Positions 1-8,534 of a stretch of 14,046 nt of DNA are shown here, in pieces. The stretch is from Glomus cerebriforme (lineage: Eukaryota; Glomeromycota; Glomeromycetes; Glomerales; Glomeraceae), in the NCBI GenBank assembly GCA_003550305.1, contig QKYT01000600.1:1-14046 (forward strand), read 5' to 3'. Under the pieces are notes generated by a model, which saw only the letters and a program-made list of their open reading frames with translations, was not told the origin of the DNA and did no database searches. The translations under genes were made by a program, and so were the position numbers. How positions within the stretch are numbered: the stretch's first letter is position 1; every line of letters starts with the position of its first letter.

Positions 1-230
1 ACTCTGTAATTATTATAGTCACGTAAATATACGGAGTATTTTGACTGTAGTACTCCGTAATCCATTACAGTTATGTAAACCTATGGAGTATTTCATCAAT
101 AGTACTTCATAAATATTACGTTACTGTAGACATACGAAGTACTACGATAGAAACATAAATATTATGAAAAATTATGGCATAATACTGCGTAAATATACGG
201 TATTGTTAGACTTTCGGAGTACTTTACATT
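1..230. repeat. Degenerate tandem repeat, about 51 bp period
   Basis: The motif GTAAAYATACGGAGTA and variants recur at 23-38, 74-90 and 125-141, spaced 51 bp apart, with a more diverged copy near 189-200. Each is preceded by ACTCYGTAA-like sequence (1, 52, 104). ACTCCGTAA and the ACGGAGTA block are partly complementary, so each unit can pair with itself. The array ends where the neighbouring coiled-coil relic loses its reading frame, so it probably replaced or invaded the 3' end of that gene. No coding potential is seen. Confidence 0.6.
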
Positions 231-235
231 AAAAA

Positions 236-1229
236 TATTCCTGATGATCTTCTTATGTCTAACCCATATTGTATTCTGAAATAAATGGATTAAATTTTAT
301 GTTATGATTTGGTTGCAAGACACTTCAGAGGATTTTATAGTCAAATGTTATTCATTAGGCAGAGCAATGATATTACAATTCAGTAAATTACATATTAGAT
401 CAAGTTCTATATTTTGATTTTTAGTAAGTTTAATCTCATCAGAATCATCAGTAATAGAGCAATCAGACTTAAGTCACTTCAGTCTTGGTTGATCATTTTC
501 TGAAGAAATGGTTTTTCTAAAAAGTTTGATTTTTCTGAAGTGTTCTGATCATTTTCTGAAGAAACAGTTTTTGTGTTACTTTTAATTTTATCATTTCTTA
601 GAAAAGTTTCTATAATAAGCAATAAGTTGGAAGGAACAGTTGACTTATGTTAAATTTTCTTCTTCTTATTCCTCTGCTTTATCTTATTCCTAACCATTTT
701 CTTATCAACATTATCCAAGAAAACATCTGTTTCCCTATCATCCTCTAATGATTTAGATTGGGTAGTAATATATTGGTCTATAACGAAAGGTATATTAATT
801 TAATCTAAAGGTATTGAATCAAAATCCTGAAATATAGGGTCAGCATTATTCTTTTTAATAGAATGATCAAAATGTTTCTCAATAAGTGGTGAAATAAATA
901 ATTAAGAAGTTATTGAATAAATTAGAGATTTTAGTATGGATATATTGCTTTGTACTAATATATTAACAGCATTTTGTTTCTGTTTAATTTTCCTGATATC
1001 ATCATTTAATTTAATAATAAGGTTGGTTTTTTCTTTATCTCTCTACTTTAGATTTGTGAATCTGACTTCATATTCTTTCAAAGTACGTCTTAATTTTACA
1101 TTTATAGCTTTAACTTCAATATTTTTTCTTAGCCTTGACTTCAGTATTCTCCTTTTTAAATTTAGTAATCTCAGCTAAAAACTTCGAATTTAATTTTCTT
1201 AATGAATTAATGGAGTGAGTATTTGCCAT
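236..1229 (-). pseudogene. Decayed coiled-coil protein gene (MANTHSINSLR family of AM fungi)
   Basis: Reading leftward from ATG at 1229-1227 gives MANTHSINSLRKLNSKFLAE, then a long Lys/Glu-rich coiled-coil region (about residues 20-95), then a polar linker containing DQYITTQSKSLEDD, and a tail containing SSEVSCNQII. I recognise this from memory as a dispersed, multicopy family of unknown function in Rhizophagus. The frame is broken by one extra base in the T-run at 1122-1127 and again near 470-490. It also has in-frame stops, including TAG at 1045-1043 and TAA at 802-800, 652-650, 350-348 and 299-297. Several sit where relatives carry Gln, and many coiled-coil Glu positions read Lys. The C-terminus is lost at the tandem repeat around 236. 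The gene is certainly non-functional. Open stretches on the opposite strand here are by-products. Confidence 0.75.
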
Positions 1230-1277
1230 TATTTTTATACAATATGGATATATTCAAAATAAAAAAATCATGTTTTT

Positions 1278-1307
1278 TTCTGACAGCTATCAGCGAAATT
1301 TGACAAG
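1278..1307. promoter_or_regulatory. Candidate upstream element with imperfect palindrome
   Basis: About 50 bp upstream of the coiled-coil relic's ATG lies TGACAGCTATCA, a near-perfect dyad, followed by GCGAAATTTGACAAG. It is the least AT-rich stretch between the two relics and lies in the expected promoter zone. There is no direct evidence of function, and it could be a fragment of a transposon end. Confidence 0.25.
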
Positions 1308-1395
1308 AAAAATTTTTTATTAATACATGTAAAAAATAAATACAAAGCTCAGGACATAGCTCATATATGACATCTATGCTAATAATTGTAAATAC

Positions 1396-2716
1396 TCATT
1401 CCTTAATATATTTTTTTATTCTTGCTCTATTTCTTACTATCTGGAATGTTATCAACCTTTACCTTATCTTTAACAAACCTACGATTACCCTCATAATCTC
1501 CTTCATCCTCAATGAAATTTTGCATCATCATCTAAAATATCCTCTGTAAGATTAATATGATAGTTGGCCTTCGTACAATAAATTCTTTCTGGCATGTACA
1601 TAATAAAGTACCAATCTGTGGCTAGAATTCCACCCATTTATATTTTTTATAGTCAGTAGTAAGATATTAGAGTTAGCTAAAATTTTTCTGAATATAAGAG
1701 AGAAAAAAAATAAAAATCTCACCTATTGTAATGATTCTGTAGAGGTAGTCAAAATCATCATTGAAAGCTTCAGACATCTTTCATTTTCTCTTATTCGTAT
1801 GATAGGAGCTTCCAAGTTGCATCACATTCTGTATGATGTCCAGAACCTCTTGATTTTACTTTCCTTTGGTAATGTGAATAAGTTCCTTATTTAATAAATC
1901 ATTATTTTTTTAATTGCATAATTGACTCATCCTGTTGTCTCTTCACCAACAATTTTGAACTATGGCTCTAGGGTGATTCTCTTTTTAACAATTTTCTTGA
2001 TAATGCATATGGTAAAAAGCAATATTGCTTCGATATATGAATAACATATAGCCTTATTACTTGATTTTACCAGACCTATGATTTCCATTTTACATTTAAT
2101 CTCAGTTATACAGTATTAGAAGTCTTCATTACTATTACTAATTTTTTCCGTTTCTATAAAAATACCATTTTACGTTTAATCTCAGTTATACAGTATCAGA
2201 AGTCTTCATTACTATTACTAATTTTTTCTGTTTTTATAAAAATAAACAGTTTAGAAATTGTAACTCTTTTTAGCAAGTGAAGTCAAGTATGTTCAACTCT
2301 TCTAACTTATCTGGTATGAATGACAAAATTTTTTTATGTTTTTGCTATCAATATTATACTTACGCAAGACTTCACTCAAGTTTTTCTGGGGTTTGTAAGA
2401 CGAGAATAACTTTAATTTACACTTGCCAAGTTCTTTAGCAAAGTTAGCAAGGTCTAAAATGTGACTACCTAGCATTCCATAACTGTAAAACTCTTCTTTA
2501 GTTATCTTGAGAAAGGCATAACCTGTAATCTCTTCCTTTTTTAAAATTTTTATAGCCATCTCACTAAGCTCTAGGTCTTTCTTCTTACGCAAGAAATCTA
2601 TAAGCTCTCTTATTTTATATTTTTGAATTACTTCAGCTTGAATGGAAGCATTTTTTTTCTGTTGCAATGATGCTTATAGTAGTGAAAGCTGGTGTATTAG
2701 TTTCAGAAACAGACAT
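1396..2716 (-). pseudogene. Decayed SAM-domain protein gene, one intron
   Basis: ATG at 2716-2714 opens MSVSETNTPAFTTISIIATE. One extra A in the run near 2651-2658 shifts the frame into NASIQAEVIQKY and a sterile-alpha-motif-like helical domain (about 2610-2400; hallmarks ELIDFL, ITKEEFYSYGM, DLANFAKEL). A further single-base loss in the T-run near 2330 shifts the frame again. The C-terminal region, recognised from memory as a dispersed Rhizophagus family, follows with blocks such as YCITEIKRKM, IKKIVKKRITLEP, IVGEETTG, LDIIQNVMQLGSSYHTNKRK, then FNDDFDYLY. A GT-AG intron (1722-1622, 101 bp) joins the last block to TDWYFIMYMPERIYCTK and VIVGLLK, and the frame closes with TGA at 1398-1396. Several in-frame stops and an 80-bp duplication break it. 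SAM domains usually mediate protein-protein or RNA contacts; the role of this family is unknown to me. Confidence 0.75.
2085..2244. repeat. 80-bp tandem duplication within the SAM-gene relic
   Basis: Copies at 2085-2164 and 2165-2244 begin CCATTTTAC and end TATAAAAATA. They differ at four positions, all C/T or A/G transitions. Eighty is not a multiple of three, so the duplication breaks the gene. Both copies encode the same block ending YCITEIK on the minus strand. Confidence 0.9.
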
Positions 2717-2837
2717 AGCATTATGTTTTTATATAATATTTAGCTCAGACAAAAAAATAGTATTATGTTCCAGAGTAAGATAAAAATTTATTTTTATTTA
2801 GGAAGGAAAAGGTTAAACGATTTTATGTCATACAGGC

Positions 2838-3282
2838 ATTACATCTAGTGTTCCGCACGAATCGAATTGAATCGAATTGAATCAGATTTGAATTCGATTC
2901 GATCAAATCACGAATCGTTCAAATTCAATTCGATATTCGAACGAATCAAATTAAATCAATTCGGATTCGATTCGAATTCGGTTCGAATTCGATGCCGATG
3001 TCACGTGATTCATAATTCCAGCCGGAATTAAATGATCTGCAAGAAAATTGCCTTTTTGGAATCTTGTGTAACCCAACATTCCAATTTTTTGAGAGAAACA
3101 AAATTGCCTTTTTAGTTTGTGTAACGTTACATAAGGTCCAAATAAGGCAATTTTGGCCAGCTTTATAAAATTTGGGCAAAATTAAACAATCGGTCGAATT
3201 GATTCGGATTCGATTCGGATTCGATACCGAATCCGAATTAAATTCGATTCGGCCGAATTGTCTGCGAAACACTAATTACATC
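2838..3282. mobile_element. 429-bp non-autonomous hAT-type MITE with 8-bp target duplication
   Basis: The element runs 2846-3274 and is flanked on both sides by ATTACATC (2838-2845 and 3275-3282), a perfect 8-bp target duplication typical of hAT elements. Its ends are TAGTGTTCCGCA and, inverted, TAGTGTTTCGCA. The subterminal regions are dense in variants of GAATCGAATT and ATTCGATTCG. The centre (about 3050-3150) holds two direct copies of AAAATTGCCTTTTT with a following TTGTGTAAC. No transposase is present; the open stretch across it on the minus strand arises from the repeats. It would need a hAT transposase supplied from elsewhere. Confidence 0.88.
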
Positions 3283-3437
3283 ATTACATGTGATCTGTTT
3301 CTCATATATAGTAATTTGATAAAATAATACTTTATTTATGAAATAAATTATTATCAAAAGCAATCTGAGTTGCTTATAATATATAAAAATTGCAAATATT
3401 TTGCTACATAATGCAAAAAAATAGTTATTAATTTTGG
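3283..3437. other. AT-rich spacer, no gene seen
   Basis: This is low-complexity AT-rich sequence between the MITE and the Crinkler-like relic. I see no coding pattern or repeat structure beyond simple A/T runs. Confidence 0.5.
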
Positions 3438-3743
3438 AATATATGAGGATATGAATAGGACCTCTTTCACTGTTTTCTTGAGTATAAGGTAGCCTTTCTA
3501 TGAGAGTATTGATACACAGGGTAGGGAAATAATTAAAAAACTATTTACAGAAAAGATTATAGTATAATTAGGTTGGATAAAATTAACTTCATATATATCA
3601 AAGTTTACTTGACGTAAGTTTTATCAGATAACTTTAATCAAATTTTTTAAATTATCAATAGTTAGATTATTATCAATTTCTACAGGAAAAATTTTACTTA
3701 CAGTCTTACTACAAAGAAAAAAGTTTAGACAAATAGAAGACAT
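3438..3743 (-). pseudogene. Crinkler (CRN)-like N-terminal relic
   Basis: ATG at 3743-3741 opens MSSICLNFFLCSKTVSKIF, followed by FPVEIDNNLTIDNLKNLIK, which matches the ubiquitin-like N-terminal header of Crinkler-type proteins common in oomycetes and AM fungi. TGA and TAA at 3626-3621 interrupt it; the frame resumes with a short DIYEVNF block. A second frame at about 3510-3440 gives LIERLPYTQENSERGPIHIL, which looks like the end of the header region before the effector domain. No C-terminal effector domain follows, and the gene is clearly dead. The CRN assignment rests on family recall and the FPVEID...LKNLIK pattern. An unrelated ubiquitin-like protein is the alternative. Confidence 0.6.
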
Positions 3744-3959
3744 CTTGCTTTCCTAAATTTATGAACCTATAGTAAAAAAAACTCACTCCTATACATACAT
3801 ACATAACTTCTGGCCATATACAGTACATACCTTATTTTGTATTATTTTACAAGAATGATTTTTGTGAGAAAGTTAACTAAACTTTCATAAGTTCTTTCAT
3901 GTTTTATATTTTGCTGTTAGGAAGAAAAAAGTTAAGAAGGTATGAGACGTAATTCATAT
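3744..3959. other. AT-rich spacer, no gene seen
   Basis: This is the sequence upstream of the Crinkler-like ATG up to the foldback element. There is a short CATA repeat near 3795-3806. No conserved coding block was found on either strand. Confidence 0.45.
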
Positions 3960-4081
3960 CACTGGTCAAAAACTGATCTATCTTACAGATATCTTACAGA
4001 TATCTTATAAATATTGGGTACCCAAAATGTGGAAAATCTGCTATACATCGGGTACCCAATATGTATACCAGTGTTGTGAAG

Positions 4082-4164
4082 TGACATGAAATGACATAAA
4101 TGACATTAGTGACATGTCACGTATCATTATGTCATTTCGAAGAGCAAATGACATAAGGATGTCA
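4082..4164. promoter_or_regulatory. Left subterminal transposase-binding motif cluster
   Basis: Eight copies of TGACA or its complement TGTCA lie at 4082, 4092, 4101, 4110, 4115, 4130, 4149 and 4160, mostly within AATGACAT contexts. In hAT elements such short subterminal repeats are bound by the BED zinc finger of the transposase. The binding role is inferred. Confidence 0.7.
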
Positions 4165-4440
4165 TTTGAATGATATCACGTAACTTGTAATAGCGACCGT
4201 GACGATTATGATATTAAATTATTTAAATTATAAATATTTAATAATAATAAAATATTAAAAATAAAATAATAAAAAAAAAGTTTAAGAGGAGGGTTTGGTC
4301 CCTCAAAAAAATTTTTTATGTATTAAAAATTTCTTATACCTTAATTTATTTATATCTTAAAAAAATATTTTATAATAAATTTAATGCTTAACGTTAATCT
4401 TTTAAATGTAAAACTGAAATCCTTTATTTAATTGAATTTA
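4165..4440. other. Transposon 3' untranslated region, AT-rich
   Basis: This stretch lies between the left subterminal repeats and the transposase stop codon. It is A/T-run sequence with no coding block and would contain the 3' end of the transposase transcript. Confidence 0.5.
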
Positions 4441-7007
4441 TTATTGGATAATATAAACTGGAGCCTCTAGAGACTCACTAAACAAATCAAATAATTTCCA
4501 TTTAGCCAATGAATTATCTGCTGGGTGAATATCATGTCCGCCTGCTTCAAAATCATAAGTCTCCTCATCTACATCACTTTCAGTATCTAAATGACTTTCT
4601 GCATCAACCATTTCAATCCAATTTTCAATCATTTTAGTCCATTTCTCAGGATTAAGAATATTATTAGTTTCTCCAAAGGTATTATTAACATTACATTCAT
4701 CAGTATCACTATCATTAAAAGCATTAAATGTAAATTCATTATCATCTTTTTCATCTGATTGGTATTCTTGGATTGGTTCAGCAATATGTAACCGTTTATA
4801 TTGTCGTTCAGAAATTTTTATATCTTCACGTTTTCTTTTACACAATATGTCACTTCGCAATTGAGCCATGGCTAAAACTTTTTTATGCTATAAAAATATT
4901 AAATTGTATAAATACTTTTTCACACAACAAATTACTTAATAAATACTTACATCCAATCGATTTCTACGTTTTGAATGTAAAAAACCCATATTTGACCAAA
5001 GACGTTCTACTGAAGCTGCATTTACGCAGATTCCAAAAAGATGTAAAGCTAATCGTGAAAGTTCAGGTACTAATCCTTTAGCAGATTCCCAAAAATCAAT
5101 AATATTTTCTTCAAATTGATTGTAAGTTTCAGGATTAAAAGGAAAATTTTCTCTTTGATATGATAGATATTCCCGAAGAATTCTTTTTGGCATTTCATTA
5201 AACCATGCTTGATAGTAATATACGAGCCATTGTCCAAAATGTGTATAAGAAACTTTTCTTGCTGAGGAACTAAATTTTGAAATTCGATATCTTGGATGAA
5301 GAATAATAGAAAGCAATAATAATGGCTGCTCCCACTGTGCCCAACGCGATTCCAATCTTGCTATCATACAATTACCAAATTCTTTATTATTGTGAGAAGA
5401 AAATATTTTAATTATCCAACCAAAACAGTGTGCGACTTCATGTAGGCGTGCAACATCTTTTTGCAATTTATTTAATGCACTACATATTGGCAACAACAAA
5501 TTTTGAAGTTCAAATAGTTGAATCCAAAATTCTGAGTTGTTAACAATTTCGATTATGTCAGGTGGAAGACATTTATTCTCATTATTATTTCTATAATGCT
5601 GACGAGATGTACCAGTTCGAGAAGTACTTGGAGTTCCAATACGCTCAGGTGAACATTTTGTAACCAAAGTCTAAAATATTAAAAAAAAATAAAATATAAA
5701 ATTATTAATAATGCATGCATATTAGCATAATAATATAAAAATAATTATCAAATCAAATAATTTGCCATAATGTACGTTTTTTACCTTTAAAGCCAATTCT
5801 GTTTTCAAAATACTATGAAAGCAAAAGTAATAACTATTCCAGCGTGTTTCACCTGGAATTATCAATGCTATTGTTTGACCATAACACGAGTTTTGCTCAT
5901 TTCTTAATAATCCAGTAAAATATGGAGAAGAATGAAAATAGCTTACAATACGAATTGCATTTTTAGATATTTGCTTGTATTGAAGCGATTCTTTAAAAAT
6001 ATCTCCTACTACCAAATTCATCTGATGGGCCATACAAGGTAAAAACACTTTACTTGGATATTCAACCCTTAATTGGCGTCTAAAAAATAAAAATATTTAT
6101 TGATAATATCCTATCTTTAATAATATGCATAAAATACAATATAAAATAATGCATACCTTGCTGCAGCATATTCTCCAGCAGAATCGGAAACATAGCAATT
6201 AATCTTTATTTGTTTTGATTCTGCATTATTCATTAAACTTTTAATTAACATTTTAACATCTTCGGTTTTAGATCATTGATCACTAATATTCTTAGATCCC
6301 CAAATTAATGTCTTTCCAGATGAAGTAATAAATACAACTCCAAAAAGATGCTCTTGTTTGATATTTGTCCAACCGTCAAAAGCTGCAGTAACACCAATTG
6401 CATCAGCTTTTGCTTGCTCTACAATTGACTGTGTTAATTGTTTTACAGATTTGAAAAGAACACGGTTACTGATAGCATGACGTCCTGGAAGTTTTAACGC
6501 AGGGGCAATATATCTAAAAAGCTCTTGTGTTTCTTTATTTTCCAAAAAGGTAAATGATAAACCATTCGATACCATCATCAATAATACAAGATTTTCGAAA
6601 TGAGTTTCATCCTTTTTAGAATATGGGCGTGATACATATCCTGATAAAGTTGTTTGTTTAATAACAGAAGTAGATGATGCGGAAGTGGTAGCATCAGTAG
6701 TTTCTATATTATTTCCAATAACTTCTGTTCGGCATTCTTTACTTTTTTTCTCATCTTCAGGTACTTTACGTGATAAAATTTCTTGTCTTTCACTTTCATT
6801 ATATTCAGAAGCGAAATTTTCACATTTTTTTAAGTGATTACGACATAATAATGCTTTATTAGGTACATAACATTCAGGCTTAGTAATAGCAACAAGTAAA
6901 GTATGTTTTCTTATACACGAAAAACATACTGCTTTTTTATTGGCTTTAGGATTATCTGGTGTACATAAATAAAAAAATTCGCAAAAATTATGCTTTTCTT
7001 TGACCAT
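4441..7007 (-). CDS. hAT transposase, four exons, one in-frame TGA
   Basis: The exons are 7007-6157, 6079-5785, 5670-4951 and 4887-4441, totalling 2313 nt (771 codons), with every junction in phase and all introns GT-AG. The N-terminus carries a BED-type zinc finger (C28, C31, H58, C62). The RNase H-like core has D211 in AAFDGWTN, D275 in VSDSAGEY, C299/H302 in CMAH, R363-W364 in GETRWNSYY, and E604 in NAASVERLW within the hAT dimerisation region. An acidic tail of about 120 residues follows. These are the expected DDE residues and the CxxH and RW landmarks. The one defect is TGA at 6275-6273 (codon 245), where relatives probably have Arg, consistent with CGA mutated to TGA. The protein would cut and reinsert the element in the nucleus. 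As it stands the product would stop at 244 residues, keeping the zinc finger but losing most of the catalytic core. Confidence 0.95.
4888..4950 (-). other. Transposase intron 3 (63 bp)
   Basis: The donor GTAAGT follows the GAT codon of the RNRLD block, and the acceptor TTTTTATAG precedes CATAAAAAA. Splicing joins LD to HKKVLAMAQLRSDIL in frame. A later AG near 4870 would drop the conserved HKKVL residues, so the upstream acceptor was chosen. Confidence 0.88.
5671..5784 (-). other. Transposase intron 2 (114 bp)
   Basis: The donor GTAAAA follows KTELALK, and the acceptor after a T-rich tract precedes ACTTTGGTTACA. The phase is 0, and the flanking exons continue as one frame. Confidence 0.88.
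6080..6156 (-). other. Transposase intron 1 (77 bp)
   Basis: The donor GTATGC interrupts an Arg codon (AG|A) after GEYAAA, and the acceptor TTTTTTAG precedes ACGCCAATTAAGG. Splicing restores the run from the second catalytic Asp into the CMAH motif. Confidence 0.9.
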
Positions 7008-7305
7008 TTTATTAATTTTTTATAAGGTACAAACTTGTGTATATTGAAAATAAGAAATAAAGCAAGAAATAAAGCAAGAAAATTGAAACGCGAAGATGCA
7101 AAATGCAAAAAAGATTGATAAATCTCTAGATTTAACAAATAAATATTAAATCGTATTGAGCATTTCCTAAATCTCATGAACGGCATTGTCAAGATTTCCC
7201 AGTTAAATAAACATTACATAATTGTTTAGCTATTTTCAGATATTATCAATTCGAAGATTTGCTTTTTGTAGTTTAGATCAACAAGATAATTACGTGACGC
7301 GCTAA
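7008..7305 (-). promoter_or_regulatory. Transposase 5' leader and promoter region
   Basis: This is AT-rich sequence between the transposase ATG and the right subterminal repeats. The leader contains two direct copies of AGAAATAAAGCA (about 7052-7075). No competing coding block is convincing. The promoter must lie here or in the adjacent repeats; no precise element can be assigned. Confidence 0.45.
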
Positions 7306-7447
7306 TGACAATCGTTAATGACATTGTCATTTAAAAATGACATATGTCATTTTGTCATTTGTCATTTGCAAATGACAATAACATAAATTCTTATGTCATT
7401 TCGGTGTCATTTGATGTCATTTGAAAATTATTCAAATGACAATGTCA
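7306..7447. promoter_or_regulatory. Right subterminal transposase-binding motif cluster
   Basis: Thirteen copies of TGACA/TGTCA lie between 7306 and 7447 (7306, 7319, 7325, 7338, 7345, 7353, 7360, 7373, 7394, 7405, 7415, 7437, 7443). They form several inverted pairs. This end also lies upstream of the transposase gene, so bound transposase could both assemble the end and repress its own promoter, as proposed for other DNA transposons. That regulatory role is inferred. Confidence 0.7.
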
Positions 7448-7890
7448 TTTAACATCACTGATGTATACTATAGAATTAAAAAAATACAATTTATTAATTA
7501 TCTCGCTATCCAGTGATCATAAAAAGATGAAATATAGCTCATTCGATTCGCCTCACTGAGACGTATCGAATGGTACTAATTTCGCATTTCTAGATACGAT
7601 AGATATCGAGATATTGCATTTTTTGTTTGTTTTTTATGATTTATCAAATATCTTGACATCTATCGCACCTAGAAATGCGAAATTAGTACCATTCGATACG
7701 TCTCAGTGAGGCGAATCGAATGAGCTATATTTTATCATTTTATGATTACTAGATAGCGAGATAATTAATAAATTGTATTTTTTAATTCTATAGTATACAT
7801 ATTGGGTACCCGATGTATAGCAGATTTTCCGCATTTTGGGTACCCGATATTTATAAGATATCTGTAAGATAGATCAGTTTTTGACCAGTG

Positions 7891-8534
7891 TATTGTTTGT
7901 ATGATACTAAGAGTTCTATGAAAACACATGTAAACAGAATCCTCATACCTTTTTACATGAAGATCTACTAAAAAGACATATACTTGGTTTTATGCTTGAT
8001 GATCTCAAAATTATAAGTTCTTCATCCTTTTATAACATATGCTTTTGACATTATTATTTACTTTTACAGTAGGTCCTGTATTGTATATAGACTTTCTTTT
8101 ACATTTTCTCTCATTTATTTAGGAAAAAAATAAAAGTAGTTAGCATATATATTTTTTCGATTATATGCAAAAATTATTTATACAGTATATATCACACAGA
8201 CCTATTATGTGATCTGCATATTTTTGTTATACAAGAATACATGCTAAGGCTTAGCAAAAAAAATCTTTTAAACTGTAGATCACCACTTCAGATTAGTTAG
8301 ATTAGTAGAGTACCACTATTCTGCTTGATTAGCTAGTATTCTATCAAAATAAATCCTTAGTGATCATTTGTTAGGTTATAACCTAAAATCTGAACCAAAT
8401 TCTGATAGAAAATTCTGCCATATTATCCTATTTCAGCTCCGTTCAAATTTGAAATATTAGTTAAAAGGAACTATGCTAAATTCTGATAGGCAGTACTAGC
8501 CTATCTAAGATAATTACTGAATGTGAAAATACAA
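7891..8534. other. Spacer without recognisable gene
   Basis: The stretch is AT-rich. Around 8380-8500 the phrase AAATTCTGATAG recurs, and GGCAGTACTAGCCTATC suggests a small decayed repeat. No frame on either strand gives a convincing conserved block. The last 20 bases or so (reading leftward from 8534) are the likely original 3' end of the F-box/LRR relic interrupted by the mariner element; a TAA lies at 8516-8514. Confidence 0.5.

Larger units (their letters stand above)
4061..7468 (-). mobile_element. hAT DNA transposon, 3392 bp, with 8-bp target duplication
   Basis: The element spans 4069-7460 and is flanked by ATGTATAC at 4061-4068 and 7461-7468. The terminal inverted repeats are CAGTGTTGTGAAGTGACAT and, from the right end inverted, CAGTGATGTTAAATGACAT (16 of 19 match). 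The uninterrupted right arm of the host palindrome carries a single GTATACAT at 7793-7800, which confirms the target site independently. Subterminal regions contain dense TGACA/TGTCA motifs. A single four-exon transposase gene runs on the minus strand. The length, ends, target size and transposase together make the hAT assignment firm. Confidence 0.97.
3960..7890. mobile_element. Foldback (palindromic) element, split by the hAT insertion
   Basis: The left arm starts CACTGGTCAAAAACTGATC at 3960 and the right arm ends with its inverse at 7890. Removing the hAT element and one target copy leaves about 531 bp: left arm 3960-4068 plus 7469-7615, loop about 7616-7646, right arm 7647-7890. The arms are nearly identical over about 245 bp and carry four copies of GGGTACCC. 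The left arm has an extra 11-bp tandem copy (ATCTTACAGAT). The ends resemble Tc1/mariner-type termini. The flanks read TAT on both sides (3957-3959, 7891-7893), so a TA or TAT duplication is possible but not certain. No coding capacity; likely a non-autonomous element. Confidence 0.85.

Noticed and set aside
1..230. CRISPR-like array
   Set aside because: The units are degenerate throughout with no constant-repeat/variable-spacer pattern, and the host is eukaryotic.
936..1178. 80-codon open frame on the plus strand
   Set aside because: It is antisense to the coiled-coil relic; its Phe/Leu-rich product is the mirror of a Lys/Glu-rich gene.
1367..1549. 60-codon open frame on the plus strand
   Set aside because: It is antisense to the last exon of the SAM-gene relic and has no independent support.
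2946..3272. 108-codon open frame on the minus strand
   Set aside because: It lies wholly within the hAT-type MITE and reflects its GAATCGAATT repeats.
4773..5081. 102-codon open frame on the plus strand
   Set aside because: It is antisense to transposase exons 3 and 4.
6273..6292. Extra 63-nt intron (GTGATC...GCAG, about 6284-6222) that would remove the TGA in frame
   Set aside because: It would delete residues between the two catalytic Asp strands that look conserved in relatives, and the donor is weak compared with the other three introns. RNA-seq would settle it.
6911..7192. 93-codon open frame on the minus strand upstream of the transposase
   Set aside because: It overlaps the transposase start in another frame and shows no domain; the BED finger in the main frame is the real coding signal.
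3957..7893. Firm TA or TAT target duplication for the foldback element
   Set aside because: TAT occurs on both sides, but alignment of the ends leaves one unmatched base for a TA duplication; too short to be decisive.
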